DNA from: Dromaius novaehollandiae
Taxonomy: Eukaryota > Chordata > Aves > Casuariiformes > Dromaiidae
Reading direction: 5' to 3'
DNA: 64,000 nucleotides
Assembly: GCF_036370855.1 (NCBI RefSeq)
Contig: NC_088111.1
Span: forward strand, 18,697,501 to 18,761,500
The notes below the pieces were generated by a model. The model was not told the DNA's origin and ran no database searches. It saw only the letters and a program-made list of their open reading frames with translations. A program made the position numbers and the translations under genes. Position 1 is the first letter of the stretch. The number at the start of each line of letters is the position of its first letter. This document shows, one piece after another, positions 9,792-28,835 of this stretch.

Positions 9792-11050
9792 GTGAAGCCC
9801 TCTCCTCCATTTCAAGAGTTTTGTACATCGAGACCTTCCTAATAAGCTAGAAACCCTGTTCCAGGCTGGTGCCCAATTTGCTGGTGTGATTGGTGGGTGA
9901 GCTGCTCCTCCTTGTGGCCTGCTGTCCAGATGACACACGAGAATGAATCTGAAATGAGTTCCTGCTCCCATGCAGTCTGCTCCAAGTCACGCAAACTCCT
10001 CCTGTTGCTGCACTGCCTTTGGCAGAGTTTCACTGGAGCCTCTGGTTGTCTCCCCTGGTTTTCCTCCTCCTTGCCCTATCTTTTCTTTCCATTTTTCTTA
10101 TAGGTTTTAGGTCTCCAACTTTTCTTCCTTTTGGTGCTTCCAGAGGCAGATGCTTCTTCCAGTGACACTTGCCCTGGGCTCAGGCTGCGAGGAGCTTCAC
10201 ACTTCAAGTTCCAGCATTCAGAAGAATAACCCACCAGCAAGAAACCAATCCCTTTGCCCCTCTATAAAGCACTCAGTGTTTGGACCCCAGTGACTCAGAG
10301 TCTTCATTTATTCAGTGTGTGAGTGGCCCTGCTGATTGTTAAGGCAGGAAACGTTGTGGAAATAAGAGGCCTCTCTCCTGTCCTTGGTTCGATTTGTGGT
10401 CTCTGGTAAAACTCCTATAGCTGTGTTTCTTAAACGGCTGCAAAACAATGCAGCTGTTTCTCCAATATATTTCTGATGGCTCCCCAAAGTGCCCTCTGAC
10501 GCCAGATATTGTGTGAAAGCCTTCTGGATTCCAACATTCAGCTGTGTGTGTTCACTCGCATGCTGGGATCTGTGTTAAAGATATCATCTGCTCCATTTTC
10601 TGAGGGCTGTGTTACCTTGTTGTAGCCTGACCAGAGTACATCCCTGACAGAGATTTTTTTTGAAGAAGACAGTATTATAGTGACCACTGGATCTTTTCAG
10701 CACTTCTTGTATCTTGATCTAAACCCTCTTCCTTGACCAGTCTCATTTCCAACCTGGAATGATCTTAGGTTGTAAACAGTATCTGGAACTCTTGGGGACG
10801 TCTCAGACCATAAACTGTCATCTTTTATGTATGTTCTTTCATGAACTCTTCTGACTTGCCTGTGTTTTGAGAGTTTTGAATCTGAAAAGGGTCTCACTCG
10901 GCAAAATGGACACAACGCTTTTAAAAAAGAAGCCAGATTTCTAAACGTATTTATGTATTTTGGAACATATAAATATTTTCTATTTTTAATACAATATAGC
11001 CTCAGTTTTATTTGATTTATATTATATACAATAAACAATTTATAAGGTAC
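9792..11050 (+). other. SLX4 3' UTR
   Basis: About 1.25 kb of non-coding sequence runs from the stop to an AATAAA. It is T-rich and becomes A/T-rich at its end. The exact cleavage site cannot be seen. Confidence 0.6.
11030..11035 (+). terminator. Probable SLX4 poly(A) signal
   Basis: A canonical AATAAA lies in an A/T-rich stretch about 1.24 kb after the SLX4 stop codon. I did not notice an earlier canonical signal in the 3' UTR. Confidence 0.55.
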
Positions 11051-11099
11051 TAATGATAAACTATAACAAGTAATGTCTTACAGGAGACTGGGGGGAGTC

Positions 11100-11760
11100 T
11101 AAGTAGCGGTTGTTATGGAAATTAGGCTTGTCAGCCACCGTAACAGGGCTGGACCCTAGGTTCCTGCAAGTAAAGTTCAGAGCCAATCAGAATCAAAGCA
11201 AATTAAATAATTAAATTTTAATCACATGCGTGCCGTAATTACAGCTCGAGCTGGGTGCCTCCAAAGAGGGACCCTAACAAAAACAAATCCTGGGCAATTA
11301 TAGTTTTTTCAACTTAAATTTCCCACCGCTCATGCGGTAGTTAGACCAATAGTAATTTTTTGGTCTGGGGTCTCCTGCTCCTCATTGGGTCTCATCGTCG
11401 CTCCTAGGTAAGGTGTTTTTCTCCTTATTTTTGTTTTTTGCGGTTTCTGATGACGGTTGTACCTCTGTTTTTGTTGGGTCTGGCGGTTGTCTCCCAAGGT
11501 CTTATTTTTCAGTTGTTTTGACGTCTTCCCTTTCGGAGTGGGTGACACAGGAACGCAGACTGCGTGTGGTTTCCTTATCTTCCCAGCCTGAATGAGCTCT
11601 GAGGCACTATTTTTTACTAAACTAGGTAAAGGTTCATTACTTTTCCCAAGTGTGGCCTAAGGCTTCAGCAAATTTAGCTACTCATGCTAAGCAAGTTTTA
11701 TATAAGTTGTGCTAAGCAGCTGTCTCTAGACAGTTTCAATTCACTGTTCTTTAACAGCGG
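11100..11760 (-). mobile_element. Possible LTR-element relic (family uncertain)
   Basis: This block of unusual composition sits directly after the SLX4 3' end. Read on the minus strand, it has an A/T-rich part with an ATTAAA polyadenylation-like signal, a compact GC-richer segment around 11,130-11,180, and a lysine/glutamine-rich short open frame. That arrangement is reminiscent of an endogenous retroviral LTR and adjoining leader. No primer-binding site, protease or polymerase is recognised, and target-site duplications were not found. It is treated as a broken fossil at most; age and family are unknown. Confidence 0.25.
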
Positions 11761-11890
11761 TACTGGGTCTAGCTGGGAGCAGTAGCAGCTCCGCAGTGCG
11801 CACACTGGCTAAAACTCTCAGCAGAGAACTGGAGGAAGAGGAGAGTCGTGTCCTGGGGGCCCAGCAGCAAGAAGAGCCGGAACGAGAGAG
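11759..11890 (+). other. Isolated exon-like stretch, unidentified
   Basis: A frame open for roughly 45 codons lies between an acceptor-like TTCTTTAACAG and a good donor (CAGCTG then GTGAGT). It encodes a serine run, then LAKTLSRELEEEESRVLGAQ and a glutamate/arginine-rich end typical of a coiled coil. No neighbouring exon was found that it joins. It could be a first exon, part of a non-coding transcript, or chance. Confidence 0.2.
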
Positions 11891-14800
11891 AGCAGCTGGT
11901 GAGTGGTGGATCGGTTACCTGGAGAGAGGCAGACTGCCAGGTTTGTCTGAGACGGGGAGCCCAAAGGCAGGGGAGACTCCGCGTAGGGCTGGAGAAGGTG
12001 TTTTGGTCTGCCAGGAGGACAGACTGGGGAAGGGTCTGGTCTGGCCTTGGAGGGGTGGGCAATGGCTAGGGGGAAACGGATAGTCAGCTCTGCAGCTGCT
12101 GAGGTCTTACGAACTTCCTCTTCTCTGTCGAACATCGCTGTGGCGTGCGTAATGGTGTGGGGACCTCCTAGCAGCCCCTTCTGCCGTGTCTGGTGAATTT
12201 TCAGGAGCTTTTTAAATAGTTTCCTTCCCTGTCAAGCACGTCATTTTTCCTCCCCCATTCTCCAGTGCAAGAGCTGCCATTAAGATGACTTTCTTGCCTG
12301 AAAAGGCCGAGGCTTGCCTTTAAGTGGCATTCCAGGAAGCACTGTTTCCCATAGCGTATCATGTATTTCTCTCTCAAGTACACATCTCATACACATCAAA
12401 AGTTTCAGTCATACTTACCAGTCTTAATATGTGAAAATAAGCAAGATCCCTTTCCAGCTTCTCTGCTGTATTTTTAAGTAAGATTTATATTTATGATCAA
12501 AGATTTTTGCAATCAATTATTATATCTTAACCTTCAACAAATGCAGTGTCACACTTCAGTGCATACAAATTACAATTGTTCAACTAATAGCACTTGCAGC
12601 ATAAGAAACTTCGTAGCATGTTAAGAAAAAAACAGAATATTAGTCACTGAAAGCATCTCCATCCTCCTCTCTGTCATCCTTAAGCCTTGCAACTGGACAG
12701 CCTGCCTAATGCAGAAAAATAATTTTAAACACCTGTGCTGTCAGGGTTTGGAGATAACATTTTGCAGAGTCTCGTCTCACTGTCCTTGTGGCTGAAGCTG
12801 GCAAAATGAAATGTCTTTGGTAATTCCAATACTTCTCTCAGAAGAGGAAAAAAGGTTTAAAATCTTTACAGCCTTCGAGATCACAATGACGTATCTGACA
12901 TACACTGCAGATTATCAGAAAGCAATTATTCGTTCGCATGCTCCATTAATCTGTAAGCAAAGAGTGTCTCTTCCAGCCAACGCTGATGTTGCCATCTGCC
13001 AGTGATGACATGTTATCAGTCAGTTTGATCTGTATATATTTCTCTGTTTCCTATGTTCCTAACGCAGACTCATTTCTGTCTTGGAAAATTCATTGTCTCT
13101 GTAATTATTCCTGTAATTATTTCCAACTCTGTAGTAACAGCTATCACAAATATTTTGATATTTGTTTGCTTTAACATTTCCATGGCTGCAAGAAAAGATC
13201 CTTTTCATCTAAGATTTTAATTGTTCTCTAAGTTAAAAAGTAGCAAATACGTTATTGGCAATGCATATAGCTTTTGTCTTACCAAGACGCACCAGATGAG
13301 CTCTGAATGAGCTTCGGAAAACACTGCTTCTAAATGGGCTGTGGCAACCAGATGATCTGTGTGATTGGCCACGGATACTACTAGGGCACACTTTTGCAGC
13401 TGCCAGCCTGTTGTTTTGTGCATTATCACATTTCCTACTTACAAAAATAGTCTCAAAAGGTTTATTTTGAATAGCTATGCTACATATGTTTATATAATAA
13501 TCTTGCATCTGGCAAGAGAGTTATTTTTCTTGTACAGGCGCAGTTCTGTGTCCACTCACTCTAGAAGACACCCTATCTCTCTTGGCATTTCTTAACTGGA
13601 TGTAATCCATCCCCCTGGTGTCTGCCATGGCCAAGACCCATGTAGGGACCAACTTAATTAAAAACTTCTGAATACTGTTAAACGTAGGGTAATGACTGTT
13701 GTGCCTTCCCTTTCTACTGGGCCAACAAACCCCAAATATTATGCTTACAGTGCTAAAGTTTAGGTACCGAAGGGCTAAATACAAGAGCAGTCCTTACAGT
13801 CCTTCAAGGAGACTAGAGGTGTTCTAGAAATACATTTCAAATGCACTTGTTTGCTTTTTAGTGGCAGCTTAAAACATTCCCGTATAAAATTTCTTTTAAA
13901 GGCAACAGAGCCTGGTCCCTGGCCAGAGGTGCAGGCGGGAGAAGCGATGGAAAGGGAGGCAGCATCTGGAAGAGGTGATGAGTACCCAGCTACGTTCAGT
14001 CCATGGCTGGTGCTGTTTCCTGCCCGGGCAGCCTCAGCCTGAGACCAGTTGCTCCCGCGCTGCCCGGTGTCTGCCTCCCGGCAGGAACAACCCACCCCAG
14101 CAGCAGCTGCGAGGGAGAGTCGCACAGACTTTCCTGCTGACTTTTTGACTCTGTTTATGGGAGCTGGAGTGAGAAGTCACCCGGACATTGCTTGGGGGGG
14201 GGGGGGGGGAGCTGGAGTGAGGAGTCACCCTGGCATCATAGCATGAGCCCAGATGGAGGGAGGATCTCCTCTACTGCCCCACTCTGTGCTGCTATTATTT
14301 ATTCAAGTTTGTTGCATCTCTTCTGTGCTCTGTGGGCAATGTTGGTCTGTCTTGTTCCCTGCTGAGCAGGGAGCTGTGTGCAGTAGTCAGGGCTTAGATT
14401 TATTGGCCACACGTACTCCATGCTGGGGATGCATGGGGTTAGAGCATGGACACTTTTTGCCTTCTCCAGGGCAGTAAACAGGAGCCCTGCACCTCCTTGA
14501 AATTGATGCCTAGAGCATAGAGGGCAAAAATACTTTTCCCCCTTCATTGCCCAAAATCCCAGTATGTATATGCTCTGCATATGAGCAACGTACCTTGAAC
14601 TGCTTTTGCTGCAGCTAATATCTCTTGCCATGAGTGATTTTTCTTTATGTATGTACCACTGTGGTGATACCAGAGCCAGGCCTAGTCCCTGAGGAGGTGA
14701 GATCTTAGAGTCCAAGGGGAGTGACAGCTGCTGGGCAGCTTTTTCTTCCTGGATCTTGCTGGATCTTCTTGAAGCTTGGTGATAGGTCAGGCTTGGGGGA

Positions 14801-16199
14801 ACTTTAGAAATAGAGGCCATCTGTGGGACTGGGGATCTTGTGCTGCATTATGCTGAAAGTTTGACTTATGGACCTTTTTCTTTTGTTGAAGGAAGTTGTC
14901 CTTGGCTGGAGAAAAACTGTGCTGCTTTGTTCAGCATTTGCACCATGAAGTGCAAGATGTTTGGGCTAGGTTTCCTGGGAGCACCTTGCTGGGCTTTGGC
15001 ATGCTCCAGACTCTGAGAGGAAGAAGGCTGGAAACCAGGTGTGTCTCAGCCATGCCAAAGCAAGCACTATAAGATTGTGAAGTATTGCCTTTGCACATAG
15101 CAAGTGTTTTGGCAGAAAAGCTGTTAGCTACCTGTGGATCAACTCATCTGATCCTCTGAGCACTGCACAGCCGCTGTGTTGCAGTGCCTGATTGTATATT
15201 CCAACAGAGACTCATCTCTCTGCCAGTTTGGAGATCACCAAAGACCAAAACCAAGCCTTGCATGTGTGTCTTCCCTCCCCATCATGTGTGATTTACCTCA
15301 ATTTCCTAGTGTGGTCAAAGCCGCTGTCCATGGCCAGTCAGAGTCTCCCAAACAAGGTAGGACAGACCTGAGTGCATCTTCCCCTGCTCCCCTGCAGGGT
15401 GTATGCAGGGATGCACACTTGCTCGCTGACAGCCAGAGGCTTACTAGCAGCTTCCAGTCACTAATTTGGTTTCTTTCTGTTGTCATTTTTGTGACTGGTT
15501 GGTGTCTTCCAAGCAAAGGTTGGGCCAGACTCTGAATGTTTTCCCACCACTGACTTTTCTTACCGCTAAACTCAGTTCAGGCTTTGAGGTATAGAGGAGG
15601 CTCTCGTGCCCATCTAGGGGCTTTCTCCCTGGTGGAGCCTTTGGCAGCTCCAGGCCAGTCAGATTCCTGTTGGCTTTGGCCAGGCTCGGTGGGGTTCAGC
15701 TCCGCCTTCGCCCGAGGAGAGGGCTGGGGAGCGAGGCCGGGCCACTCAGCCTCTGGGTGCGCAGGCAAGCAAGGCCCAGGCTAGGTAACACTGAGGCTCC
15801 CGGGGGCTCGGAATAAATACGGTCATGGTGTCGTCTGGCCTTAAACTGTGCGAACGTGTTAACTCTTCTCTTGCATATTGCTCCAGCCATTGTTTGTGTC
15901 TGATGTGCTCCTGTGGTGCCCGTTCTCCAGGGCCCCAGAGCCCTCCTGGCTGCCTCCCAGGAGAGGTCTCTGCTGCCTTGGCTTGTTTCCCTGAGATTTC
16001 GGAGGGGTCCTGGAGCATGGAGAACCTTGTCCCTTCTTCTGAAGAAGGGTCAGAACTAGCTCAGCAGAAAGTGTCTGTGACCTGAGATGTCAGTTCTCTC
16101 TCATTTGCGCCTTCTGGGCAATCATGTACAATAGTGGCGTTTCTGACAAGGGTGGGTAGTCGTGTTATTTAAGTGATGAACTTAGGTTTCTTATTTGGC
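11891..16199. other. Intergenic between SLX4 and the zinc-finger gene
   Basis: No gene is recognised here. The only clear structure is a 16-base G run at 14,194-14,209 inside a duplicated segment. The sequence becomes GC-richer after about 15,600 as it approaches the CpG island. Confidence 0.5.
14159..14238. repeat. Duplicated segment around a G16 run
   Basis: GGAGCTGGAGTGAGAAGTCA and GGAGCTGGAGTGAGGAGTCA lie on either side of a run of 16 G (14,194-14,209), giving a two-copy repeat of about 49 bases. Slippage on the homopolymer is likely. Confidence 0.85.
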
Positions 16200-16950
16200 A
16201 GTAATATGCGTGCCAGGACGGGTTTCACAGCATCCGGACCGCGGTGGAGGGGTTCAGGGAGCTGCCCCGGGGAAGGGGCAGGAGGGCTCCGGGTGAGCCC
16301 CGGCCTGCCCCGGCACCGGAGGCGCCGCAGCGGCGAGAAACCCTCCGCCTGCGCCCGGAGCGTCGCAGCCGCCGCGTCTCGCCGCGCACCACATCACCCG
16401 CAGCTCCGCGCCGTCATCTTGGGCCGCCATCTTGGGCCGCCCTCGCGGGCCGCGGGCGCCGCCCGCCATTGGCCGCCGCCGTCACACGTGCCGCCCGCCG
16501 CCGCCCGGCCTCCCCGGGAAGGCGCCGGCTCCCGGCGGCCGCCCGGCCCGGCCCGGCCTCGCCCGCGGGGGCGCGCTGACCCCGGCCGAGAGCAGGTAAC
16601 CGCCGCCGCCGCCGCGGGGAGCCGAGCCGGCCGCTCGGAGCCGCTGTCGCGGGGCTGCCCGCGGGCGAGGCCCGCACCCCGGCGGCCGCCGCGCCTTGGC
16701 GAGCTCCCGGCCCCGGTCAGGCCCCGCTCCGCGGCCCCGGCGAGCCCTCCTGCACCGCCGGTTCCCCCCCGCAGCCGCTGCGCTGGTTCGCCCCCCGGGG
16801 TCCGCGGGGGTGCTTCGAAGCGTCCCGCCGTTTGAGGCGAGCCCCGCGGGTTCAGGGGCCCTCGGGCAGCCGTGTGGGACGGGCAGCGGGCGCCACCCAG
16901 CTGCCGCCTCTGCGTATCGTTTTGGCCAAGACTTGCTAGTTTCTGGACCC
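16200..16950 (+). promoter_or_regulatory. CpG-island promoter of the zinc-finger gene
   Basis: The island is very CpG- and GC-rich. It contains two YY1-type motifs close together (CCGTCATCTTGG at 16,411-16,422 and CCGCCATCTTGG at 16,424-16,435), an inverted CCAAT box (ATTGG, 16,468-16,472) and an E-box CACGTG (16,485-16,490). A donor follows (exon end 16,595, then GTAACC), so the first, non-coding exon probably lies at about 16,450-16,595. The arrangement is that of a TATA-less housekeeping promoter with YY1 near the start site. Confidence 0.75.
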
Positions 16951-17059
16951 CAAGTCTGGAAGAGCCCCTCTCGATAGCAGCCCTCCGTGAAACGGTACAG
17001 CTAGCCTGACCTTTCTCATTTCTCCTCCCTGAGCAGGATCTCCTGGACTCAAGCTGGAC

Positions 17060-23751
<6,692 letters not shown>

Positions 23752-24730
23752 GAGGGGTGAGTGTGGGGAGCAGCTGTGTCCGATACCCTGTGAGCATCCC
23801 TGGGAAAGCGAAGCCCAGGGTCTCTCTCCTTTCAGTCTAATAACCACCCTGCTTTTGGAGGGCGAAAGCAGTATCTTTTTGGGAGAATGAGTCCTAAAAG
23901 GTAGAGATGGAAGAAGAGGAGGGGCGGTGCAAGGAGCTGCACTGGGAGTCTGGGGAAGAGTGTGTGACAAAGCAGAGGAAGGAGGTGGTGTTCAGAGGGA
24001 TAGCTCATGGGAATGGAAGAGGAACAAAGTAGTTTGACAAGGCTGGAAGATGTTTGGTGGTGTGTTTAAGAGAGGGGAAATATCTTGCCTTCTCTCTGTG
24101 CGCACAGTGTTTCAGACAATTTACAGAGGGAACTAAATGGACCATCTGAGAGCATGCAAAGCACTAATTAGAAAAATGAAAGCTCTCGCATTCCCTTCCT
24201 GCTACTGCTTTGTTTAGAGGCTTTGAATTACCTACTCCAGGCTGTGGTTGGTCTGTGCCTGCGGCACAGAGACACTGTAAGCCTGGTACGCCTCAACTCC
24301 CCGCTGCTGTTTTCCCACCCAGGCTGCGTCCCACGGCACGCTCGGTCACAGCACGGCAGAGTCAGTCTGAGGCCTTAGTCCCCCCCTCTGGGGGGGAGCC
24401 AGCAGCGCTGCTGGCGATCGCTGTGCAAGGTGTAATACTTGATGCCCACCTTGGTAGTGGCTGGAGGCCTCTGTGGGAACTGCATCCGCACAGTTGCTCA
24501 ATTTGTGCTACTGCTGCTCACTGGGTTTCTGCTTGGAGGAGCCAGCCTCTTTCTCCAGAAACCGTGCGGACAGGCTTCCTGGCGTTACAGGTTTGAGGAT
24601 CGTTTTTGTTTTTCCATGTGGGAATTGAATGTTCCTTCTGAAAACATTGGAAGTAAGAAGTGAATTGTACATTAATGAGACTTAACTATTTCTAAAATGT
24701 CCAAATAAAACCTTTTAAAAAACAGCATTT
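23752..24730 (+). other. 3' UTR of the zinc-finger gene
   Basis: Non-coding sequence runs from the stop to an AATAAA at 24,704-24,709. No other element is recognised. Confidence 0.6.
24704..24709 (+). terminator. Poly(A) signal of the zinc-finger gene
   Basis: A canonical AATAAA lies in an A-rich context (CCAAATAAAACC) about 0.95 kb after the stop codon. Confidence 0.65.
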
Positions 24731-26600
24731 TCCCCATTTTTCCCAGCTGTTTTGACGCCACAAGCAGACTCCTGTATAGTTCTTTTCACTCAGCAGCAGT
24801 GCTTGACCTCTCTGCAGCCTTTAGACATTGGTGCTTTTGAACATCAGCAGCTGGCAGTAACTGGGAACACTGCCTTATACAGGGTGTGTGGTACAGAGCA
24901 GGGCTCCGTGTGCTGCCTGAATCCCTGAGCCTCGTGGTGAGCGTTTGCTAGGAGCCGTATACAGCATAGTTTATGGCTCTGCTTCCTGTGCAATATGCCC
25001 TAACCCATCCTTGCAAGAGACTCCTATATTTATGGAGGAAGTTGCATGATACCAGATGATGGGTTTGAGCTGCAGTATCACTCTCCTCACACCGGAGATA
25101 CCCAATTTATTCTTAGGAAGACACCACAATAGCCAGCTCCCTGCAGCTTAGTACTTTGTGGTATCTGGCTGGCTGGTGAACTGCTGCCCAGTCTAAAAAC
25201 CCTCCAGCGCCAGCTAAGGCCAAGAGATCTGCCAGGCTTGGCCTGGGCAGCGGTGTCAGTACTGGAGCACCTGGGCACAAGGGTCACCACGGAGGAGGTG
25301 GCAGTGAGCATTTTGGAGGGTGTCGCTCCATCCCTCGTGGACTCTCTTCCACCAGGGTCAGTAGCAGCAGGCAAACATCCCAGGGCTGGACAGTGGTTTA
25401 GGTCACCCTCTTCCCTTAAAAGCAGTGTATAGAAATGGGGGTGCTCAGGGGTCATGAAGGAGGGACAAAACAAGCCCAGCCTCTGCCCAGCAGCTGAACA
25501 GGGGCCAGGCTCACCCAGCTACTACACGGCCACTCTGCAGAGGTGGGAGCGTAAAACCCGAGCAGTATTTGTGTCTGTGTGCTGATGATGACAGCACGTG
25601 TGCCGAGTACTGGTCTGACACCAAGGACAGCGAAGGAATGGAGCTGCTGCCTGGGTTGTCAAGTCAAACCCACCAAAGGAAGAACGTGGCAATAACAACA
25701 ATAGCGAATTTTGTTCTGATGGGCCAGGTTAACATGTCGGGGAAGCTCCTGTCTGAAAGGCTGGATGCACAAACGCTTCCGCCTCTCTGCTGATGCTGTT
25801 TTACATGAGAAATTCATTGAATGATTTATTCTTTCTCTCTAAAATAGAGCAGCCAGAGGAGCTCACTGACGGCCTGGCCAGGAGCTGTCCGACTTTTGGT
25901 TTTCATGTGATGCCCCAGTTGTGTTCACGGTTTTACTTTTCTGCGACATGCTTGTTTCCTACTGTATCTCTGCCTAAAGACTAAACCGTCTCTCCCTGAT
26001 GCTCTGCTGACCCACTTTCCACATTTCTCCTTGGAGATTCTGGCTTTGTAGCTAAGGCCACTGAGCCTCAGCCCCTAGACACTCACTGTAAAATCAGCCG
26101 CTTGCCTTGGTGCAGGCTGTCGCGTTTGTGCCCTTACTGGCCAGAATACCTGCCTGATCTGGTAGGAGCTGTAAGTCCACTACTGTGGTGTTTCATAAAG
26201 CCCTCTGCCCTGCATGCTGTGTGAACCGGAGCGCAGAGCACGGACGACTTTCTCCTGCCTCCAGTTTTACTACTGGCTCCTGTACCCCGAGCTGAATCCT
26301 CACCGTAGAGCAGTTTCGCGTTTCTTGTGGAGCAAGTTAATCTCGCGCAGGGGCAGAGCAAGCGCTGCCCGGGAGCCGCTCAGCGCCTTGCCACTCCTGC
26401 TGCTTCCACACAGAGTAAAACAGTGAAATAGCCCCAGACTGACTGGGGAATTGAGACGCTTTCTCAGCTCTACAAACGCTACAGGCAGACTGTAGGGTTA
26501 TACAGGCAATAGATAGGAGCAGCGGCAGAAAAATGACTCCGCGGTGCCTGCGGCCACTGGATATACAGGCAGGAAATTACAAAACTCCAGCGGGGAAGGG
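24731..26600. other. Intergenic between the zinc-finger gene and HMOX2
   Basis: I see no gene, clear repeat or RNA gene in this stretch of mixed composition. Confidence 0.5.
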
Positions 26601-26899
26601 GGGGACGTGAAGCCTGACTCCGAATTCAGAAGCATAGCTAGGCCGCGGGCGAGAGCAGGCACTGAAGCATCACGTGCCAGGCAAGGCGCGTGGCAAAGCC
26701 TGGGCACGAAGGCAACGCTACACCCGCTGCCCCTCCTGCGCAGGAGGGAGGAAAAATGGATGGGACAGTTGCACAGGGCATTTCTTTGGTGGGATGGCTC
26801 GCGTCCACGCGGGACAGGGCTGGCGCAGAAACGGGCTGGCGATTAGAGCTGTTGGGGCTGCCAGGATGGTAGCGGGACACGTGCTGTGCGCGGGGGGCC

Positions 26900-28680
26900 C
26901 AGCACGCCTCTGTGCCCTGAGCGCTGAAAGCCGGTGACTGAACTCTCCCTGCTTTCTCCTAAAACACCCCAAATCTCCCCGGCTGTACGTTAGGTCTGCG
27001 CTGAACGTGCCAGGAGCGCTGACTGTTTTCAGGAGAGGAAGCTCCTCGCGGTGACTCCGGTCATGTTTTGAACATCCTCCTCGTTTTCTCAGGCTCCAGC
27101 CCTGCCGCCGGGCTCGTGCAGCCGAGCCGAGGCCAGGGCAGCTCCGAGCGCAGCTCCCGGCGGGAAGGCGCGTGTCCGCGCCGGGGACCGCGGCGCTCCG
27201 GCGAGCCGGGCCACGGACGCGCCAGCGCTTTGACTCCCGGCTCCGCTCGGCGCCGGGGGCCGGGCGCACGCTGGGGTTCGCGGCCCTCCGCGCCTGCCCC
27301 GGCCGCCGCCGCCGGCTGTGCCCACGGACCGCGCCTGCCCTGCGCTTTAAGCAGCCGTTCACGACGTTTCCGTTCACCCGAGCGCGCAACGGCAGCGGCC
27401 GGGCCGGGGCGCCCCCCGCGGACGCCCCACCGGGCGGCACCGCCCCCCGCCCCCGCCACATCTGCGCCTGCGCGCTGCCACGCGCCGGCCACCCCGGGGC
27501 GGGGCCTCCAGCAGCGGCCGGGCCGCCATTGGCCGAAGGCGCGGCGAGGCGGGGCGGGGGCGAACGCTCCCCTGTGACGTCCCTGCCGCCTGCCCCAATC
27601 GGAGGCGCCGGCGCGTGGCGTCGGGCGTCCTGATTCGCCGCGTCGCCACCGCCTCCCGAATAAATCACCGGCGGCCGCCGGGCCCTTTTGTTTCGCGCCG
27701 CGGGGCAGAGCGCGGGCGGCGGCGGCGGGTGAGTGAGTGAGGGCGGGCGGCGGCGCGTCTCCATGGCAGTGCGGCGGGGCGCGGGGCCGGCCCCGGGCGG
27801 CGGCGGCTCCGGCGCCCCGGCAGGGTCGCTGCTGGCGTAGGGCGGGTGGCGGGGCCTGGTTCTCCGCCTCCCCTCGCGACTCGTGCGTTATCCGTCCCCG
27901 CGACCGGGAAACGCGCGTCGCTGCGGGCCCCTGCGTGAGAGCGGCGCCGGGCCGCTGCCGCCGCGGAAAGCGAGGGCAGAGGCGGCCCGGGACCGACTCT
28001 CGTCCCCCCCCCTTCCCCGAGCGCCGTGTCCCCGGCCCGCCGGGCGCTCCTCCGGGCCCAGCTCTGACCCTGTCGGTCCCCTCCCCGCCCGGGCCGGCGC
28101 TGTCGTGATGACTCCGGCCCCTCTCCGGCCCTGCCCCGGGGCCGCAGGCTCAGGCGCCGCGGTCGCCGTCTCTGTGCCGCAGGGCCGGGCGCTGCGGGCG
28201 GGCGGGCGGCCTGACACGCGCCTGGGGCCGTTGCGGCTCCGCAGCAGCGCTGCGCGCTCGGGACTAGCCGCGCCGCGGCCCTGCGCCAGGCCGGCGCTCG
28301 CGGGGCCTCGCTGCTCTCGTCCCGCCGCTCCCACGGGCCGGTTTCCGCACGGCAGCGCGGGCCCGAGGAAGCGGGTCCGACCAGGTGCCTGTTACCGCCG
28401 CGGTGATTACCGCTGCTCGCGGAGGGCACCGAGATCCGCGGGCACAGGAGTCCCGGGCTGCGATCTTGCGAGGAGCCTGGAGGATGAGCCTCCGAGGCCT
28501 CTCGCTGTCCCCACGCCGCCGTCGTTCCGGGGAGCAGCCGTCCCACTGAAGCGCTCGTACCCAGCGCTGCGCTGCCCCCGCCAGCTGTGAGCGCCTGTTC
28601 CCGGCCCTGCGCGGGGGTGTCCCGGGCACAGCTGGCTGCGCACAGCCTCCCCGTGGGATGGCACCGGGGGAGGCAGGGCC
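26900..28680 (+). promoter_or_regulatory. CpG-island promoter of HMOX2
   Basis: A strong CpG island holds an inverted CCAAT box (27,526-27,532), a CRE-like TGACGT (27,575-27,580), a direct CCAAT (27,595-27,599), several GGGGCGGGG Sp1-type boxes and an A/T-rich GAATAAAT near 27,658. It is followed by a donor (exon end 27,728, then GTGAGT). The first, non-coding HMOX2 exon therefore probably ends at 27,728. The island is long enough to be bidirectional, but no leftward gene was recognised. Confidence 0.7.
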
Positions 28681-28791
28681 GGGGCTGGCTCGGCTCATGG
28701 CACCGGGGCTCTTGGGTGTGTTCTGTGTGCTCATCCCTCCCCAGGGAGCCAGCCCCGACCGACTAACCTGCCCCCCGCGCTGTTCTCCTAG

Positions 28792-28835
28792 CCAGCGTGA
28801 GAAAACAGACTTCTAGGCCGACTTCTAGGCTGGAA
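28792..28835 (+). other. Candidate 5' UTR exon of HMOX2
   Basis: An excellent pyrimidine tract ending TGTTCTCCTAG precedes 44 bases without an ATG, followed by GTAAGT. The stretch contains the 12-mer GACTTCTAGGCC/T twice in a row. It would make an alternative leader exon spliced to 32,785; no transcript evidence is available. Confidence 0.35.

Noticed and set aside
26718-28546. Long frames on both strands across the HMOX2 CpG island
   Set aside because: They are low-complexity Arg/Ala/Pro/Gly translations typical of CpG islands; no homology seen.
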